Assembly: GCA_010015655.1 (NCBI GenBank)
Contig: ML976664.1
Location: 312,043 to 376,042 of the forward strand
Reading direction: 5' to 3'
DNA: 64,000 bases
DNA from: Bimuria novae-zelandiae CBS 107.79
Lineage: Eukaryota; Ascomycota; Dothideomycetes; Pleosporales; Didymosphaeriaceae
The notes under the pieces were generated by a model. The model made no database searches. It worked only from the letters and a program-made list of their open reading frames with translations, and had not been told where the DNA came from. A program made the position numbers and the translations under genes. Positions 36,758 through 47,426 of this stretch are shown here, in pieces (position 1 is the stretch's first letter; the number at the start of each line of letters is the position of its first letter).

Positions 36758-38700
36758 CTATTTATATTTACTTAGAAGCTTAACGTTGCGACCGCGCCGC
36801 GTGGTCTTGGGTGGAGCTGCTAATACGGCACCTAAGGCTTCCTTAGTAGCTACAGCGTTAACCACACGTTTCTGGCGCTTGTTACTTTGTGTAGGTGGCT
36901 GCGAGGCTTTTCTCTTACCCTTCTGGGTAGATTGTAGAGCTTTTGCTGCGTCACGAGCCTCTTTCTGGCGAGCGCGCTCTGCTGCCTTCTCAGCCCTCTC
37001 CTTCTCCCTAGCTACCTTGGCGGCCTCCCGCCCCACACGCTTCTCCTCTGCAATTTTCTCCTTGTACAGCTTAGCTGCCTTCCTTAACTCAGCTGTCTCT
37101 GCTTTTCGAAGCTTTTGCTCCTTTTCCTCTTGCTCCTTTACAGACTGGCGTACACGAGCCTCCCTGACCTTCCTCGGTGACCAGAGGACTGCTCCCCCAT
37201 GGTACTCTTAACGCTGCTAAAGGTTAAGACGCTTGCCCTTCTTCTTATGCTTCTTCTTAACTAGTAGTGCCTCCTTAAGCCCGTTAATCTCGTGGTGAAG
37301 TAGCTTATTTTAAACTAAGATGTGGTAAAGTAAGCGGCTGAGCTTCTGCGCGTCTTTACTGGCCTAATTCTCTACTACAGCTCGTACGAGGCGATCTAAT
37401 TTACGCTAGTTAGATCCACTAAGTACTGACGTAGAGCTCTCTCGTGATTCCTGCTCATCTTGGGTGGTTTTGGCAAATCTTTTGAGTATAACCTCTAGGT
37501 TAAAAGGTGATATGCTAGTAGCCTTAAAAGACTTNNNNNNNNNNNNNNNNNNNNNNNNNNNNNNNNNNNNNNNNNNNNNNNNNNNNNNNNNNNNNNNNNN
37601 NNNNNNNNNNNNNNNNNNNNNNNNNNNNNNNNNNNNNNNNNNNNNNNNNNNNNNNNNNNNNNNNNNNNNNNNNNNNNNNNNNNNNNNNNNNNNNNNNNNN
37701 NNNNNNNNNNNNNNNNNNNNNNNNNNNNNNNNNNNNNNNNNNNNNNNNNNNNNNNNNNNNNNNNNNNNNNNNNNNNNNNNNNNNNNNNNNNNNNNNNNNN
37801 NNNNNNNNNNNNNNNNNNNNNNNNNNNNNNNNNNNNNNNNNNNNNNNNNNNNNNNNNNNNNNNNNNNNNNNNNNNNNNNNNNNNNNNNNNNNNNNNNNNN
37901 NNNNNNNNNNNNNNNNNNNNNNNNNNNNNNNNNNNNNNNNNNNNNNNNNNNNNNNNNNNNNNNNNNNNNNNNNNNNNNNNNNNNNNNNNNNNNNNNNNNN
38001 NNNNNNNNNNNNNNNNNNNNNNNNNNNNNNNNNNNNNNNNNNNNNNNNNNNNNNNNNNNNNNNNNNNNNNNNNNNNNNNNNNNNNNNNNNNNNNNNNNNN
38101 NNNNNNNNNNNNNNNNNNNNNNNNNNNNNNNNNNNNNNNNNNNNNNNNNNNNNNNNNNNNNNNNNNNNNNNNNNNNNNNNNNNNAATGATACCGATAAGG
38201 AAGCCTTTCTCATCCATATTGTACGTGTGACGAGGCTCAATACCATATTCCTTGATTTTATCACCTAGGATATTAAAATACAGGCTGTATTTATCCCCTA
38301 AGTCGGCTTAGTGGCGATTGCTATCCATACCAGTTGCCCATCGCGAGGTAAGATGGATGCTGTGCTAATTAATAAAGCGCGTAACCTAGCTCTCGCTTAC
38401 TAGCTCCTTGGCTATTGTCGACGCGAAATTTCGTATTATCTCTCTTGTAGGTGGTAGGTGACGTGCTATAAGTCCTTTTATATATTTAACAAGCTCTGCC
38501 TCTTATTATAGAGCAAGCTTTTATTAGTTAATAATCTTTAATGCGTGTGGCTGTGTTGTAGCATGGTGCCTTCGCATTAAAGTTAAGCGAGAAACACCAT
38601 ACTTTTTAGCTACTTTTTAGTACGAAAACTATTTGCTAGGGCTTAGCAACATTAGATCTGCAAGCGCGTCGTTAATTGGAGCCATAATGGTAGAGTTATG
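36758..38700 (-). pseudogene. pogo-type transposase of element A, degraded
   Basis: Minus strand. The readable C-terminal tail (36758-37036) is rich in Lys, Arg, Glu and Ala, with KGKRKASQP and NKRQKRVV like the tail of element B. The catalytic first Asp motif survives at about 38190-38217, but the codons between are stop-ridden or unsequenced. Confidence 0.7.
37535..38184. other. Assembly gap, 650 N
   Basis: These bases are unknown. By comparison with element B they should hold the middle of the element A transposase. Confidence 0.99.
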
Positions 38701-38775
38701 AGGTTGTGAAGTTTGAGTGTTTTGGCGTGGGTGGCCCATCACGCGAAGTGGCTCATCACGCGCACGGGCATGTTA

Positions 38776-40875
38776 CTGTGTCCGTGCGCGTGATGCGCGG
38801 ATTCGCGTGATGCGCGGGGAACACCATAATCGCTTTATTGAAAACGAGGCTATAGAACCACCCACGATCAATATTATCACGAGATTTTCTGGTCGGATAG
38901 TAAGTTGGTAGCTGCGATTTATTTGCACTATTTAAATCTATCTAGAAGCTTGATGTTGCGGCCGCTGCGTGTAGATTTGGTTGAGGCAGCGGATGCGCCC
39001 TTTGAGGCCTCCCCAACATCTGCAGCATCAACCACACGTTTCTGACGCTTTCTGCTCTGTAGAGATGGCTGAGAGGCCTTTCTTTTACCCTTTTGGGATA
39101 ATTGTAGAGCTTTTTCTGCATCGCGGGTAGACTTCTGGCCAGCGCGCTGAGCTACCTTCTTAGCCCTCTCCTTCTCCTTCTCCTTCTTAGCTGCCTCTTG
39201 CGCAGCACGGTTTTCCTGCTGCATTTTCTCCTTATATAGCTTAGCTACCTTCTTCAGCTCTGCTGTCTCTGCTTTTTAAAGCTGCTGCTACTTATCCTCC
39301 TGCTTCTTAATAGATTAACGTACGCGTGCCTCCCTCACCTTTACTAGTGACTATAAGACTAATCCGCCATAATACTCTTAACGCTATTAAAGATTAAGAG
39401 TCTTGCCTTTCTGTTCGCGCTTCTTCTTGATAGATAGTGCCTGCCTAACCCCATCTATCTCATGCTTGAGTAGCTCATTTTAGACAGATAGGTGGTGGAG
39501 CGATTAACGAAGCTTCTTTGTATCTTAACTACTCTAATCCTTGACTGCAGAGCGTACGAGCCTATCTATCTTTCTCTAGTTATCATCGCTAAGCCCTGAT
39601 GAAGAGCTATCGCCTAATTCTTAATTGTGGGTGAACCTATTAAGGATAGGATTGGGATTAGGTGGTGATATACCCGTTGCTCTAAAAGAGCTAAGGATAG
39701 TTGATTCCTTAAAGGAGGCATTCCACGCATTCTAGAATAAGGGGAAGAAGTCGCCTTTAGTGATAGAAGCTAGGCCCTAGCTTCTATTAAGGTATCGTGA
39801 TAGCTTTGCTGAGTAAGCTGTTAATAGAGGCTTGAATATTACAACGTTAAGGGGCTAAAGCGTATGAGTTAAATAAGGAGGCAGGACAGTAAGCAGGATC
39901 CTATTCTAATTATAGTAGTTAATAAAGTCTATGGTAACATGAGATCCGTGGCTATCTATAATTAAAAGTCGATATAATCGTCGAGCCTTCTCTTTTGTAC
40001 AGCGATCGAACACCTGCTTAAGCCAGGCAAGCCCGATATCGTTGTTCGTCCAGCCAGAGGGTGATGAGGTGATAAAGACTTCATGATATCCTGCCTTAAT
40101 ATCTTCTACCCAACTTGATTGGATGCCCTTGTTGGCAGCCTCATAGATGAGGCTTGGTGGCAGAGCTGATCCACCAGCGCAGATACATGCCAGGATCGTG
40201 ATCCACGCACGATTGCCATCCTGGAGTGATGCCCTAACCTCCCTCTTCTCCCACATTCGTCTGCTGAATATCCTCTTTGATCTACCGACGATACCGATCA
40301 GGCAGCCTTTCTCATCCATATTGTAGATATGACGAGGATCTATGTGATATTGATCCATCTTGCTGTGTAGGATGTTGAAGTAGTAGCGATATTTATCCAC
40401 TGAATCAGCTTTGTGGCGATTGCTGTCCATCCCGACGGTCCATTGTGAGATAAGATGAATGCTGTGTTGGCTGATGAAGCGCGTAACCCAGCTCTCGCTG
40501 ACTGGCTCTTTCGCTATTGCAGAGGCAAAGTTCCGTATCATCTCTCTAGTAGGAGGTGTGTGTCTCTCTGTAAGTCTTTTGATATATCGTACAAGCTCCT
40601 GCTCTTGTTGTGGGGTGAGCTTTTGCTGGCTGGAGTTCTTGACTTGTGTAGGGCGCGTTATCCCTCGATGCCTTCGGATCAATGTAGACCGTACAACACC
40701 ATATTTAGCCGCAGTTTTTGAATAGGAGAAAGTTTCGCCTGGCTTTAGTGATTCAATATCATCAATCGCAGCTTGAATTGGATCCATATTGATGGAGTTG
40801 TCGCGTGTTGAAAGTAGGGTGTTTTGGTGTTCCCCGCGCATCACGCGAATCCGCGCATCACGCGCACGGACACAG
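38776..40875 (-). mobile_element. pogo-like transposon B, complete
   Basis: The left end begins CTGTGTCCGTGCGCGTGATG at 38776 and the right end is its complement, ending at 40875. The flanking TA at 38774-38775 is shared with element A, and another TA lies at 40876-40877. Each terminus holds the 17-bp unit CGCGTGATGCGCGGATT then CGCGTGATGCGCGGGGA. It is 2100 bp long and in the same orientation as element A, so the two form a head-to-tail tandem. Confidence 0.92.
38928..40787 (-). pseudogene. pogo-type (DDE_1) transposase of element B, inactivated by RIP
   Basis: The minus strand starts at ATG 40787 with MDPIQAAIDDIESLKPGETF. An HTH region follows (YSKTAAKYGVVRSTLIRRHRG), then IYNMDEKGCLIG with the first catalytic Asp and LLIIDSHGSHVTIDF with the second. 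The frame stops at 39906-39908 with TAG where CAG (Gln) is expected. Further RIP-type stops sit in L*PLN, S*GLA and F*NAW. The third catalytic position reads Asn (PLNV) where the family has Asp, a G-to-A change in a TG context. The lysine-rich C-terminal tail at 38928-39224 is clean again. The first 280 or so codons are undamaged. Confidence 0.85.
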
Positions 40876-40877
40876 TA

Positions 40878-41146
40878 ATGCGTTAAGGCGTGGCACTAAG
40901 CTAGATTTTTGTTTCTAACTAATGCAGGCTTTGATGCAAAGATAGGGGATAAGAGTATATAGCAGACCTACGATATTTATAATTAGTGGCCGAATAAGTA
41001 ATTAACTTTAATAATTTAATATTAATATTAATTAATATACTACTTCTGAGGTTAATTTTCAATCAATTTAATCACAACACCAAAAAACTACCAATCAATA
41101 CAATATTGGAGCTTCAATATTGATTGATTGATTACTGGCATCTCTG
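40878..41146. repeat. Right terminal part of the hAT element
   Basis: AT-rich tail of the element, with ATCAATC repeats leading to the terminal CAGAGATGCCAG (complement) and the GACTCAGC duplication. Confidence 0.8.
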
Positions 41147-41154
41147 GACTCAGC

Positions 41155-43167
41155 AGCGATGCTCAAGGAACAACTGGCGATGATATTGCCTAGTAGGGGT
41201 TGAGACTAGATACAAAACGTAGCACAAAGAAGAGGAAAAAGGTTTTCACGTCCGTGATCCTTTAGTGATCACGGACTACACGTAAATCCGTTCCGGGATA
41301 GGTCCGTGCACAATCTCCGTGCGTGAGTCTCACGTGGTCCCGTGACAGCTGATATATGCGGTGAAGCGTCACGGAGAAGGCGCATGCAACATTCTCGTCC
41401 ACATGATTCACATAGTCGGGATGAGACACCCGGGGATGGTTGATATAGCTTCAAGATGCATCGTGTCAGTTGACCTGATGGCTAGTAAAAGTCGATCACT
41501 CTTCAGGCGGTTGTGTCGCACGCGCTTTGCAGCAGCGTGTGGGGTGGAAATTGATATGATTCGACGAGGGGCGTACTTGGGGTATGCAGAACCGTAGAAG
41601 TGCGCGCTTGGAGAAGATGAGATGGAGAACTCACATTCCACCTGGAGGGATCTTTGAAGCCTGTGGTGCCTGGATGGATCCAGCCGCCCCGCAGTGAAGC
41701 TTTCGTTGCTCAACGCTCCGAATTTCCAGGACTTTTGAAGGATTTTGATCATCCGAGGGCATTCCTTCGGATTTAAAGAGCGCCATAACGAACGAAAATT
41801 TCCCGTTCACGATGGGCGAAAGGAGACATCGTTCGCGACAGGTGGAGGTGGGTGGGGTAATGTTGGGGCGGCTCCTTCCGTGCTCCCAGGACTGTGGGAC
41901 AGGGATCCAACAGTACTGCCCAGCTTTTCGGTGGACCTTTGAGATTCCAATTCGCTTCTTTTCTTTTGCTCTCTACCATTTTCATGACGTTTTGGAATGG
42001 ATTATCCTCTATGTCGGTTGTCTTTATTTCTTATCCATTTGTTCTCTGCTGATCCATAATTTTCACCGTCATTCACGCCTTTCCCCGCCCAAATATTGCA
42101 CAAAACTGGAGTTTTGAAGACTACGAAAACTACTAATGATACTTTCGAAACATTGATAGCAGGCGTAAAGGTTCTGTTAAGAAAGTTCTTCTGCACCCCT
42201 CTTCCTAAGGACTAGTGTAGATGCACCATGCTTTTCGCGCCGTGATGATCCATGCTTCCACCCCGTAATGAACTATACTTTCCGCTCCGTAATGAACCAT
42301 GTTTTCCGACCCGTGATCAACTGTATTTGATGTGTGTCAAACTGAATTCTTTCACAGTCTCCTTGGAGGCACGTTTCACACACATCCTTGGGATGCAGTT
42401 TCAACTGAGGGATCTCAGTGAGCCAGGTACCCGTCAGCTTGTCCGACATGTCTTTACGGCATTGATCAAAACCATGAAGACGGGTTCTGCTTTGCTCTTG
42501 CGAAAGGCTCTCCCTGTCGAAGAACTGTCATTTGCAATAATGTTCGTCTTGCTCTTTAAACAACTCGGAGCTGCGGTGCCTCATCAGCGCGACGCTTCTT
42601 GGACTTCTTGAGGTCTCCTTTGTCGAGCGTTGACATGGTTGGCGGCTCACTCATGTCTTCAAGAAGCGCCCTAGAGACGGGTGCCACGTTGAAACAAGTG
42701 ATCGCGTATTCGTTCACTTCTGCTCCACCAAAGACCTCTCCGAGCATACACTTCTCGCTTTCGGAGTATTCGTCGTCCTGGTCGTGTCGTGCGAAAAGAA
42801 AGGAGAGCGGAATCCTCTTACAGAGCGGAGCCAGAAGGTAAGCATGGGAAGACTGTTATTATCCGCGTTTTGTGCCTCAATGCGATCCATTAGGCTGTTA
42901 AAGCGTTCGTCAAACTCCTTGCGTACGCTAATAATATAATTACTTGTTATGTTGGCGAAGTTGTTGCCTAATTCCGATTATTTTTTTTGGTTGACTGGGA
43001 TAAGCTTGTTCTTGAGCTACCCGGAAGTTCCTCGAATGCGAAGCTGTTCTCGTCACTGACTGCGTCAATGTCTTCGTCCAAAGGATCGTAGCCATCAAGA
43101 TCGCTTTCGAAAAGACTCGCCCCTTCTTCTTCTTACGACCACGTGGTGATGAAATATATATAATATA
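41155..43167. other. Interval without a supported intact gene
   Basis: No intact gene found. A minus-strand coding-like tail occurs at 42556-42840: an acidic stretch DEYSESEKCMLGEVF, then NEYAITCFNVAPVSRALLED, ending with the basic cluster KKSKKRRADE. It has no identifiable 5' part. A 24-bp tandem repeat lies at 42226-42321. Confidence 0.4.
42226..42321. repeat. 24-bp degenerate tandem repeat, four copies
   Basis: Four units of 24 bases share CATGCTTTCCG and CCGTAATGAAC. Because 24 is a multiple of three, the plus strand reads as an eight-residue repeat (PPRNELYF, PLRNEPCF, PTRDQLYL), but no convincing gene surrounds it. Confidence 0.75.
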
Positions 43168-44107
43168 CTATACGAAGAACATCTGCCATCGAATGTCAGG
43201 CGCAGAGGCCAGGTACCAACCGCATGGCTGATGTTCTTCAGGTGTTGCTATCCGATAGCTAAGGGTGACTTTAAGCGCCGCATCGTCCAACTCGTTGTCG
43301 CCGGTAGCATATATCACAGGGCCATGATATACAAATCCGAGCGCGATGTTTGAGAAGGCTTCATCCTCGAGATAGCGGGTGTCATAATTGACATTACTGA
43401 AAAGTACCGCTAGGCGAGATGAGAATTCTGGATATGCTTCGACTGCACACACATGTTGCAGCTTGTTCGAAAACAACCGTCGCTGTATTCTCGGTTCTGA
43501 ATCTCCGCCGTAGGCTTATACCCGATCTTTCGGTACGAATACGCCAACGGACCTAAAGAGGATCGTCCTTGAGTTGACGGTAGGACGTCGAGCTTGAGAC
43601 CGTCATGGTTTTCAGCGTTGTTGGCGGCACTCGGCGACACTGACGTATCTCTAAAATCCTCGATTTCGACTGTGACTGGTGACCCAGCTGGAGCGAATGT
43701 TGACGGCTTCCCACTCGCACCTGCCTCATGTTGGCTCCAGAGTCCACGCGTCTCCTGTCCGAGTTGCTGCCCCGCGCAAGAGATGGACAAGCGAAAAGAC
43801 GGATGCGGCCGTTTGGCAAGAACGAATTCCACTTGCATGTATCATCTCCTTCACATAACCGGCTAGCTCACGTCTACCCTGTCGAGCCGGAGTCGTAGTT
43901 TGGAGACTCTGGGCCATCCTGTCGTACTGGAGTTGCAGGTACAGATACCGCCACGGACGCACACTCTATAAAGACGAGACGAATAGGAGTAGGTATAAGA
44001 CCCGGCGTCAGAACGCGTAGGAGCGGTTCCAACTTGCTCTGCACAACCGGGTCTAGTGTCGGACAATTGGGGTGCTCCTTCCTAGCCCATTCTTGGAATA
44101 GATTCAT
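43168..44107 (-). pseudogene. Unrecognised gene or pseudogene, structure unresolved
   Basis: Three minus-strand segments look coding and probably belong together, but lie in three frames. The first, from ATG 44107, reads MNLFQEWARKEHPNCPTLDP and reaches ATPVRQDGPESPNYDSGSTG. The second, around 43838-43480, reads QVEFVLAKRPHPSFRLSISC and so on. The third, 43476-43168, reads LFSNKLQHVCAVEAYPEFSS and ends APDIRWQMFFV. I tested nearby GT-AG pairs and found none that join both junctions in frame, so frameshifts are likely. The alternating hydrophobic pattern suggests beta-rich structure. Family unknown. Confidence 0.4.
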
Positions 44108-45017
44108 CTCGTCGTATGATGGCCGAAGCGTATGTATATAACAAACATATATATAAGTCCACTAAGTACCATAAGGATGGTCTGAGTGTGGTACTCAGTG
44201 GACTAGAGTGGAGGTTGTTGGACACTGCTTTTCACAGCGCAATACATGGTCTTCTTTATACCGAGTCGGCTTCACTCGTTGGGTTTGCATCGCGGATTGG
44301 GTCTTCGACCTCGGGCGCTGGAGTTGCTTGCTGCCTGTGATTGTGACACAGTTTGGGTGGTAGCTGTCGATTGTGGGGGCAGGTTTGCACTTTCCGTCTG
44401 GATCCCAATCCGAACTCTTCCATTTGCTTGCTGCAGAGCACAAACTCAGTGGTGCGAAAGTATTCATGCGCTTGAATTGATCGCAAGCATTGTCAACACT
44501 TCCTCTAGCTTTGCTCTTTGCAATTCGACCCTGCAAGCCGAACTCCACCTCCCCCGGTTTGCCAATCGTGCAATCGTGCAATCGTGCAATCGCGCAAACA
44601 CGGTTCCACCTCCCAGACCGGATTGCTCGCGCCATAGTAAATCTCCCACAGACGATGAGACGTAGTGTTTGTGCCTGTGGAGCTCGGCGTAGCGATCTTG
44701 GATCGGACGCAGGAGGATCAGCGTGTATGAAGTTGTGGCTGTGGGCTTCGATAGGTGCCACGGGACAAGTCAGCGCGGTTCGTAGAGTGTAGCCGGAAGC
44801 GTGGCCATCGTGTCAGTGAGGCTGCCCGAACTTGATGCATATATGGACTGATGACGTAGATCCTGCGGTCTGTTAACGTGCCTGCTAACATGACTGTCAT
44901 GCTCAGAAAAACTCTTGCATCTGAAAAGAAATTAGGTATCATAGCATTTTAACCTATCCCAGGATATCATAGTTTTTGCACCACTCCTTCTCCTCGCCCA
45001 ATATTACATCTACGCAA
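44108..45017. other. Intergenic with an 8-bp microsatellite
   Basis: No gene supported. It includes the tandem repeat at 44563-44594. Confidence 0.4.
44563..44594. repeat. 8-bp tandem repeat CAATCGTG, four copies
   Basis: Four head-to-tail units; the last is CAATCGCG. Octamer arrays like this are likely to vary in copy number. Confidence 0.9.
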
Positions 45018-45795
45018 TTACAACATCACCGCCAGCAGACCGGCAACCACTGCGGTCCCTAACCATGCGCGCGGCTCCATTGCACTTGCCGCACCCGGAT
45101 AGTCACTCGGCTTGCTAGTCGGCGTTGCACTCGCACTTGGCGTCGCACTCGCACTTGGCGTCGCTGTCGCGTTCGCGCTACCAGTCACGTTTTGTACCCG
45201 TATCCAGTTCGCGGCCAAAGGCTTCAGCCCAGTTGCGTTGACAAAGCCTGCGACATCCCAGCCTATACGGGTCTGCAACAGACTCCTGTATCTCGCCGGA
45301 ATGGTGAAGTTCGCGGGCTGCTCGAAGAGAAGCAGTGTGTACTTGTGCGCTGTATCGTTGACGGGTGGTGAGGGCTGCAGGTACGGAGCGAGATCGAGAG
45401 TCGGGTTCGAGAGCTTGAGGTGTTGGGTATCGGTCGACGGTTGTGTGACGTTTGCGGTGAGCCAGTGGAGGAGCTGCACGCGGGTGCCATTGCGGGGTAC
45501 GTCGGTGTCGACGAGCATGAGGATTCCGTTTCCGTTCTGTGTCCAGACGGGGGTGGAGATCTCTGAGGGTGCATCCGCGGTGTCTGTTCGGTAGTCAGTA
45601 CGTGATAGCTATGAAACAATTGATAAACGTGGTGGGTGGTTTACCTGCGCGCGGTATCAGCTCGCCCGGCGGGCTGACTTCGTTTTCACCCCAAGTCACG
45701 TCCAGGTCCGGCGAGGCTGCCACCGGAAAGCCAGGCGCGACGGTCGCACTTACGCCTCCGGCCAGCACACATAGACTCGCGAACCAATTAACCAT
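45018..45795 (-). CDS. Secreted, probably GPI-anchored PEBP-like protein, 238 aa, one intron
   Basis: Exons on the minus strand are 45795-45645 and 45583-45018 with a 61-nt intron (GTAAAC to AACAG); total 717 nt in frame. The start is ATG at 45795; the few codons upstream lack ATG. Residues 1-20 (MVNWFASLCVLAGGVSATVA) form a signal peptide. The core resembles phosphatidylethanolamine-binding proteins: DTDVPRNGTRVQLLHWL corresponds to the family's DPDxP and HW motifs, and YLQPSPPVNDTAHKYTLLLF to the second ligand-binding motif. Several NxT/S sites suggest N-glycosylation. A Ser/Ala/Thr/Pro linker with 18-bp coding repeats is followed by a hydrophobic tail (AWLGTAVVAGLLAVML) after small residues, as in GPI signals. 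Family members bind anionic ligands or inhibit proteases; the role at the fungal surface is unknown. Confidence 0.85.
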
Positions 45796-46592
45796 ATCCG
45801 CAGACAAAGAATGTAGTGGGTATCGATAAGAGCGAGCGAACGAAACGAATGGGGTCCTGCAGGCGTTGAGGGATGGAAGCTTTTGCAGCGCGACGGCGGC
45901 ACATGTGCTTATTTAGGGGCGTTCTTAGGCTGCAAACTCCGCCCGGCCACTGGGGTCCCGTTGAGTTGATTTCGCCTCGGGAACGAGAATAAGTGGAGAG
46001 GCACTCACGCCACGTGGGGGCCTTTCACAGCGTGTGGGCCTTTGCTGGCAAAATGAGCCGGTTCGTCCTTGCCGTGCCGTGCCGTAGTGGAAATAAGTGT
46101 AGTAGGAGAAGACGAAGTGGAGCGCTGCGCCGCCCGTTCCCCAGCTACCAGGCGCGTTGGCGCTTGACATTCTGCTAAACTGGTTGCTGGGCGCAGAGCT
46201 GGCCCCGGGTACCTTGCAGGAGTCCTGTCTAGACCGGTGAACCTGAGGCAGCAAGTCACACTAATGGATGCTGCAGGATCACGCGACGCGACGTTCATGA
46301 AACGATGCAATGTGCTTGACGATGGAAGCGAGGCGAAAAGAGTGATGGGCTGCTTCGGCAGGAGGTTCCGTCTCCCTATGCTAGGGAGCTCCTTCCTCGG
46401 CGGTCGCGACAATGTTCATGGTGCATAGAGGGAGATTCATGTACGCTGGGACGTCGCGCAGTGCGTACTCCCAAAACCAAATGCGTATTGAGAAGGAAAA
46501 GTAAAGACGAGAGTAATCTCTATCGCCCATATGGTACAGCTCTGCAAACAAATCGCTCATTCAAAGAAATCGCCGGGGTACGGCTTGTGTCC
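45796..46592. other. Intergenic, no gene seen
   Basis: Upstream flank of the PEBP-like gene and downstream flank of the Ser/Pro-rich gene. No coding signal. Confidence 0.4.
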
Positions 46593-47426
46593 TCAAGTCT
46601 TCTTTCCATCTCGACTGCCAATATACTGATACGCCAACTCGACCGTCCCTATGTCGCGATCATTGGCCAGCTCCCTCGGTTTCCGCTTGACCAGCTCCGT
46701 CTCCTCCAACAGCGTCTCGCGATCGCTATCCACCCGCTCTCGCGACTCCGACTCCGGCACCATCGAGATCCGATGAGCTGCGCGACTAGTGCTCCTCTCC
46801 TCATATCGCAATGTAGACCGGCTGCTGCATCGTTCATGGACATGGAAGGCTCCATTTAGCGATGGGCTCGATGGTGATGACGCGAGCACAGATCCTCTCC
46901 TCGAAATAGATAGCCGTAATCGCGACGTCCGCTTCGGCTTGTCTCCATTCCCGGCAACAATTGTGGTTGTGACAACGTTCATCGGCAGCTCACGAGGACT
47001 GTCATAGAGTGCGCTGGTCAGGAAATCGGAAGGCGCTGTGTTTCTCCGCGACACTGGCCGTGGCTTCCTCAGTGTACTGGGCGGCGACGAAGTAGATGAA
47101 GACGACGTGTTCCGTGATCGGTTTCTAGGATCCGCGGGAGAGTGTATAAAGGTCTCGGTTGTGGGTGTGAAGAGTGCAGATGGGACGGGAGGCGGCGACG
47201 CAGGAATCGGAGGAAGCGGATCAAGGGAAGGTTTGGTTGTACATGAAGGAACTGCCGACGATGCATTGGATGGGAGTCGTGACAACGGTGCCCTGGGACT
47301 GGATGTTCGCGAGCTGGGCGTCGAGCTCGTCCGCCATTTCTCTTTCCACCTCTTTAGCGTCTTCTTGAGTCCTGTACCCTCTTTGCCGACGCCTGTTGAC
47401 GGCAAAGTCGTTTTCGTGTGTGGCAT
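46593..47426 (-). CDS. Ser/Pro/Arg-rich hypothetical protein, gene model uncertain
   Basis: From ATG 47426 the minus strand has a 277-codon frame. Its basic start (MPHTKTTLPSTG then LKKTLKRWKEKW) leads into long Ser/Pro-rich low-complexity sequence and ends VELAYQYIGSRDGKKT. A second minus frame overlaps at 47221-47592 and looks more like folded protein: LLEGISSRFSKLPKQLQSTL, then EVEREMADELDAQLANIQ. If the coding exon follows that frame, an intron at 47125-47242 (GTACAA to CCTAG, 118 nt) joins it in frame to the Ser/Pro-rich part. That version lacks an ATG in the first exon, so a further 5' exon would be needed. I cannot decide between the two. No domain is recognised. Confidence 0.45.
   Translation of the reverse strand: MPHTKTTLPSTGVGKEGTGLKKTLKRWKEKWRTSSTPSSRTSSPRAPLSRLPSNASSAVPSCTTKPSLDPLPPIPASPPPVPSALFTPTTETFIHSPADPRNRSRNTSSSSTSSPPSTLRKPRPVSRRNTAPSDFLTSALYDSPRELPMNVVTTTIVAGNGDKPKRTSRLRLSISRRGSVLASSPSSPSLNGAFHVHERCSSRSTLRYEERSTSRAAHRISMVPESESRERVDSDRETLLEETELVKRKPRELANDRDIGTVELAYQYIGSRDGKKT

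Larger units (their letters stand above)
36605..38773 (-). mobile_element. pogo-like transposon A, partly unsequenced
   Basis: The left end begins ACGTGTCCGTGCGCGTGATG at 36605 and the right end is its near-perfect complement, ending at 38773, with TA at 36603-36604 and 38774-38775. Each terminus has the 17-bp unit CGCGTGATGAGCCACTT followed by CGCGTGATGGGCCACCA. The minus strand carries a transposase: the C-terminal lysine-rich tail at 36758-37036 is intact, while 37040-37530 and 38185-38700 are degraded. MDEKGFLIGI near 38188-38217 is the first catalytic-Asp motif of the DDE_1 (pogo/Tc5) family. Bases 37535-38184 are N. Confidence 0.85.
33275..41146 (+). mobile_element. hAT-superfamily transposon carrying nested insertions
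   Basis: The ends are CAGAGATGCCA(A/G) at 33275 and its complement at 41146, each followed by ATCAATC-rich sequence. An identical 8-bp duplication, GACTCAGC, flanks it at 33267-33274 and 41147-41154; hAT elements make 8-bp duplications. The body from about 33620 to 36100 is an RIP-mutated transposase reading frame on the plus strand. The remainder is occupied by an LTR-retrotransposon fragment and two pogo-like elements. Total length is 7.9 kb including 650 unsequenced bases. Confidence 0.88.

Noticed and set aside
36636..37211. Plus-strand 191-codon open frame
   Set aside because: It is the complement of the lysine-rich pogo transposase tail of element A, which is conserved in element B on the minus strand.
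37464..38264. Open frames across the run of N
   Set aside because: They are artefacts of unknown bases in the assembly gap.
44195..44761. Minus-strand 188-codon open frame
   Set aside because: It spans the CAATCGTG microsatellite and has no recognisable domain or splice support.
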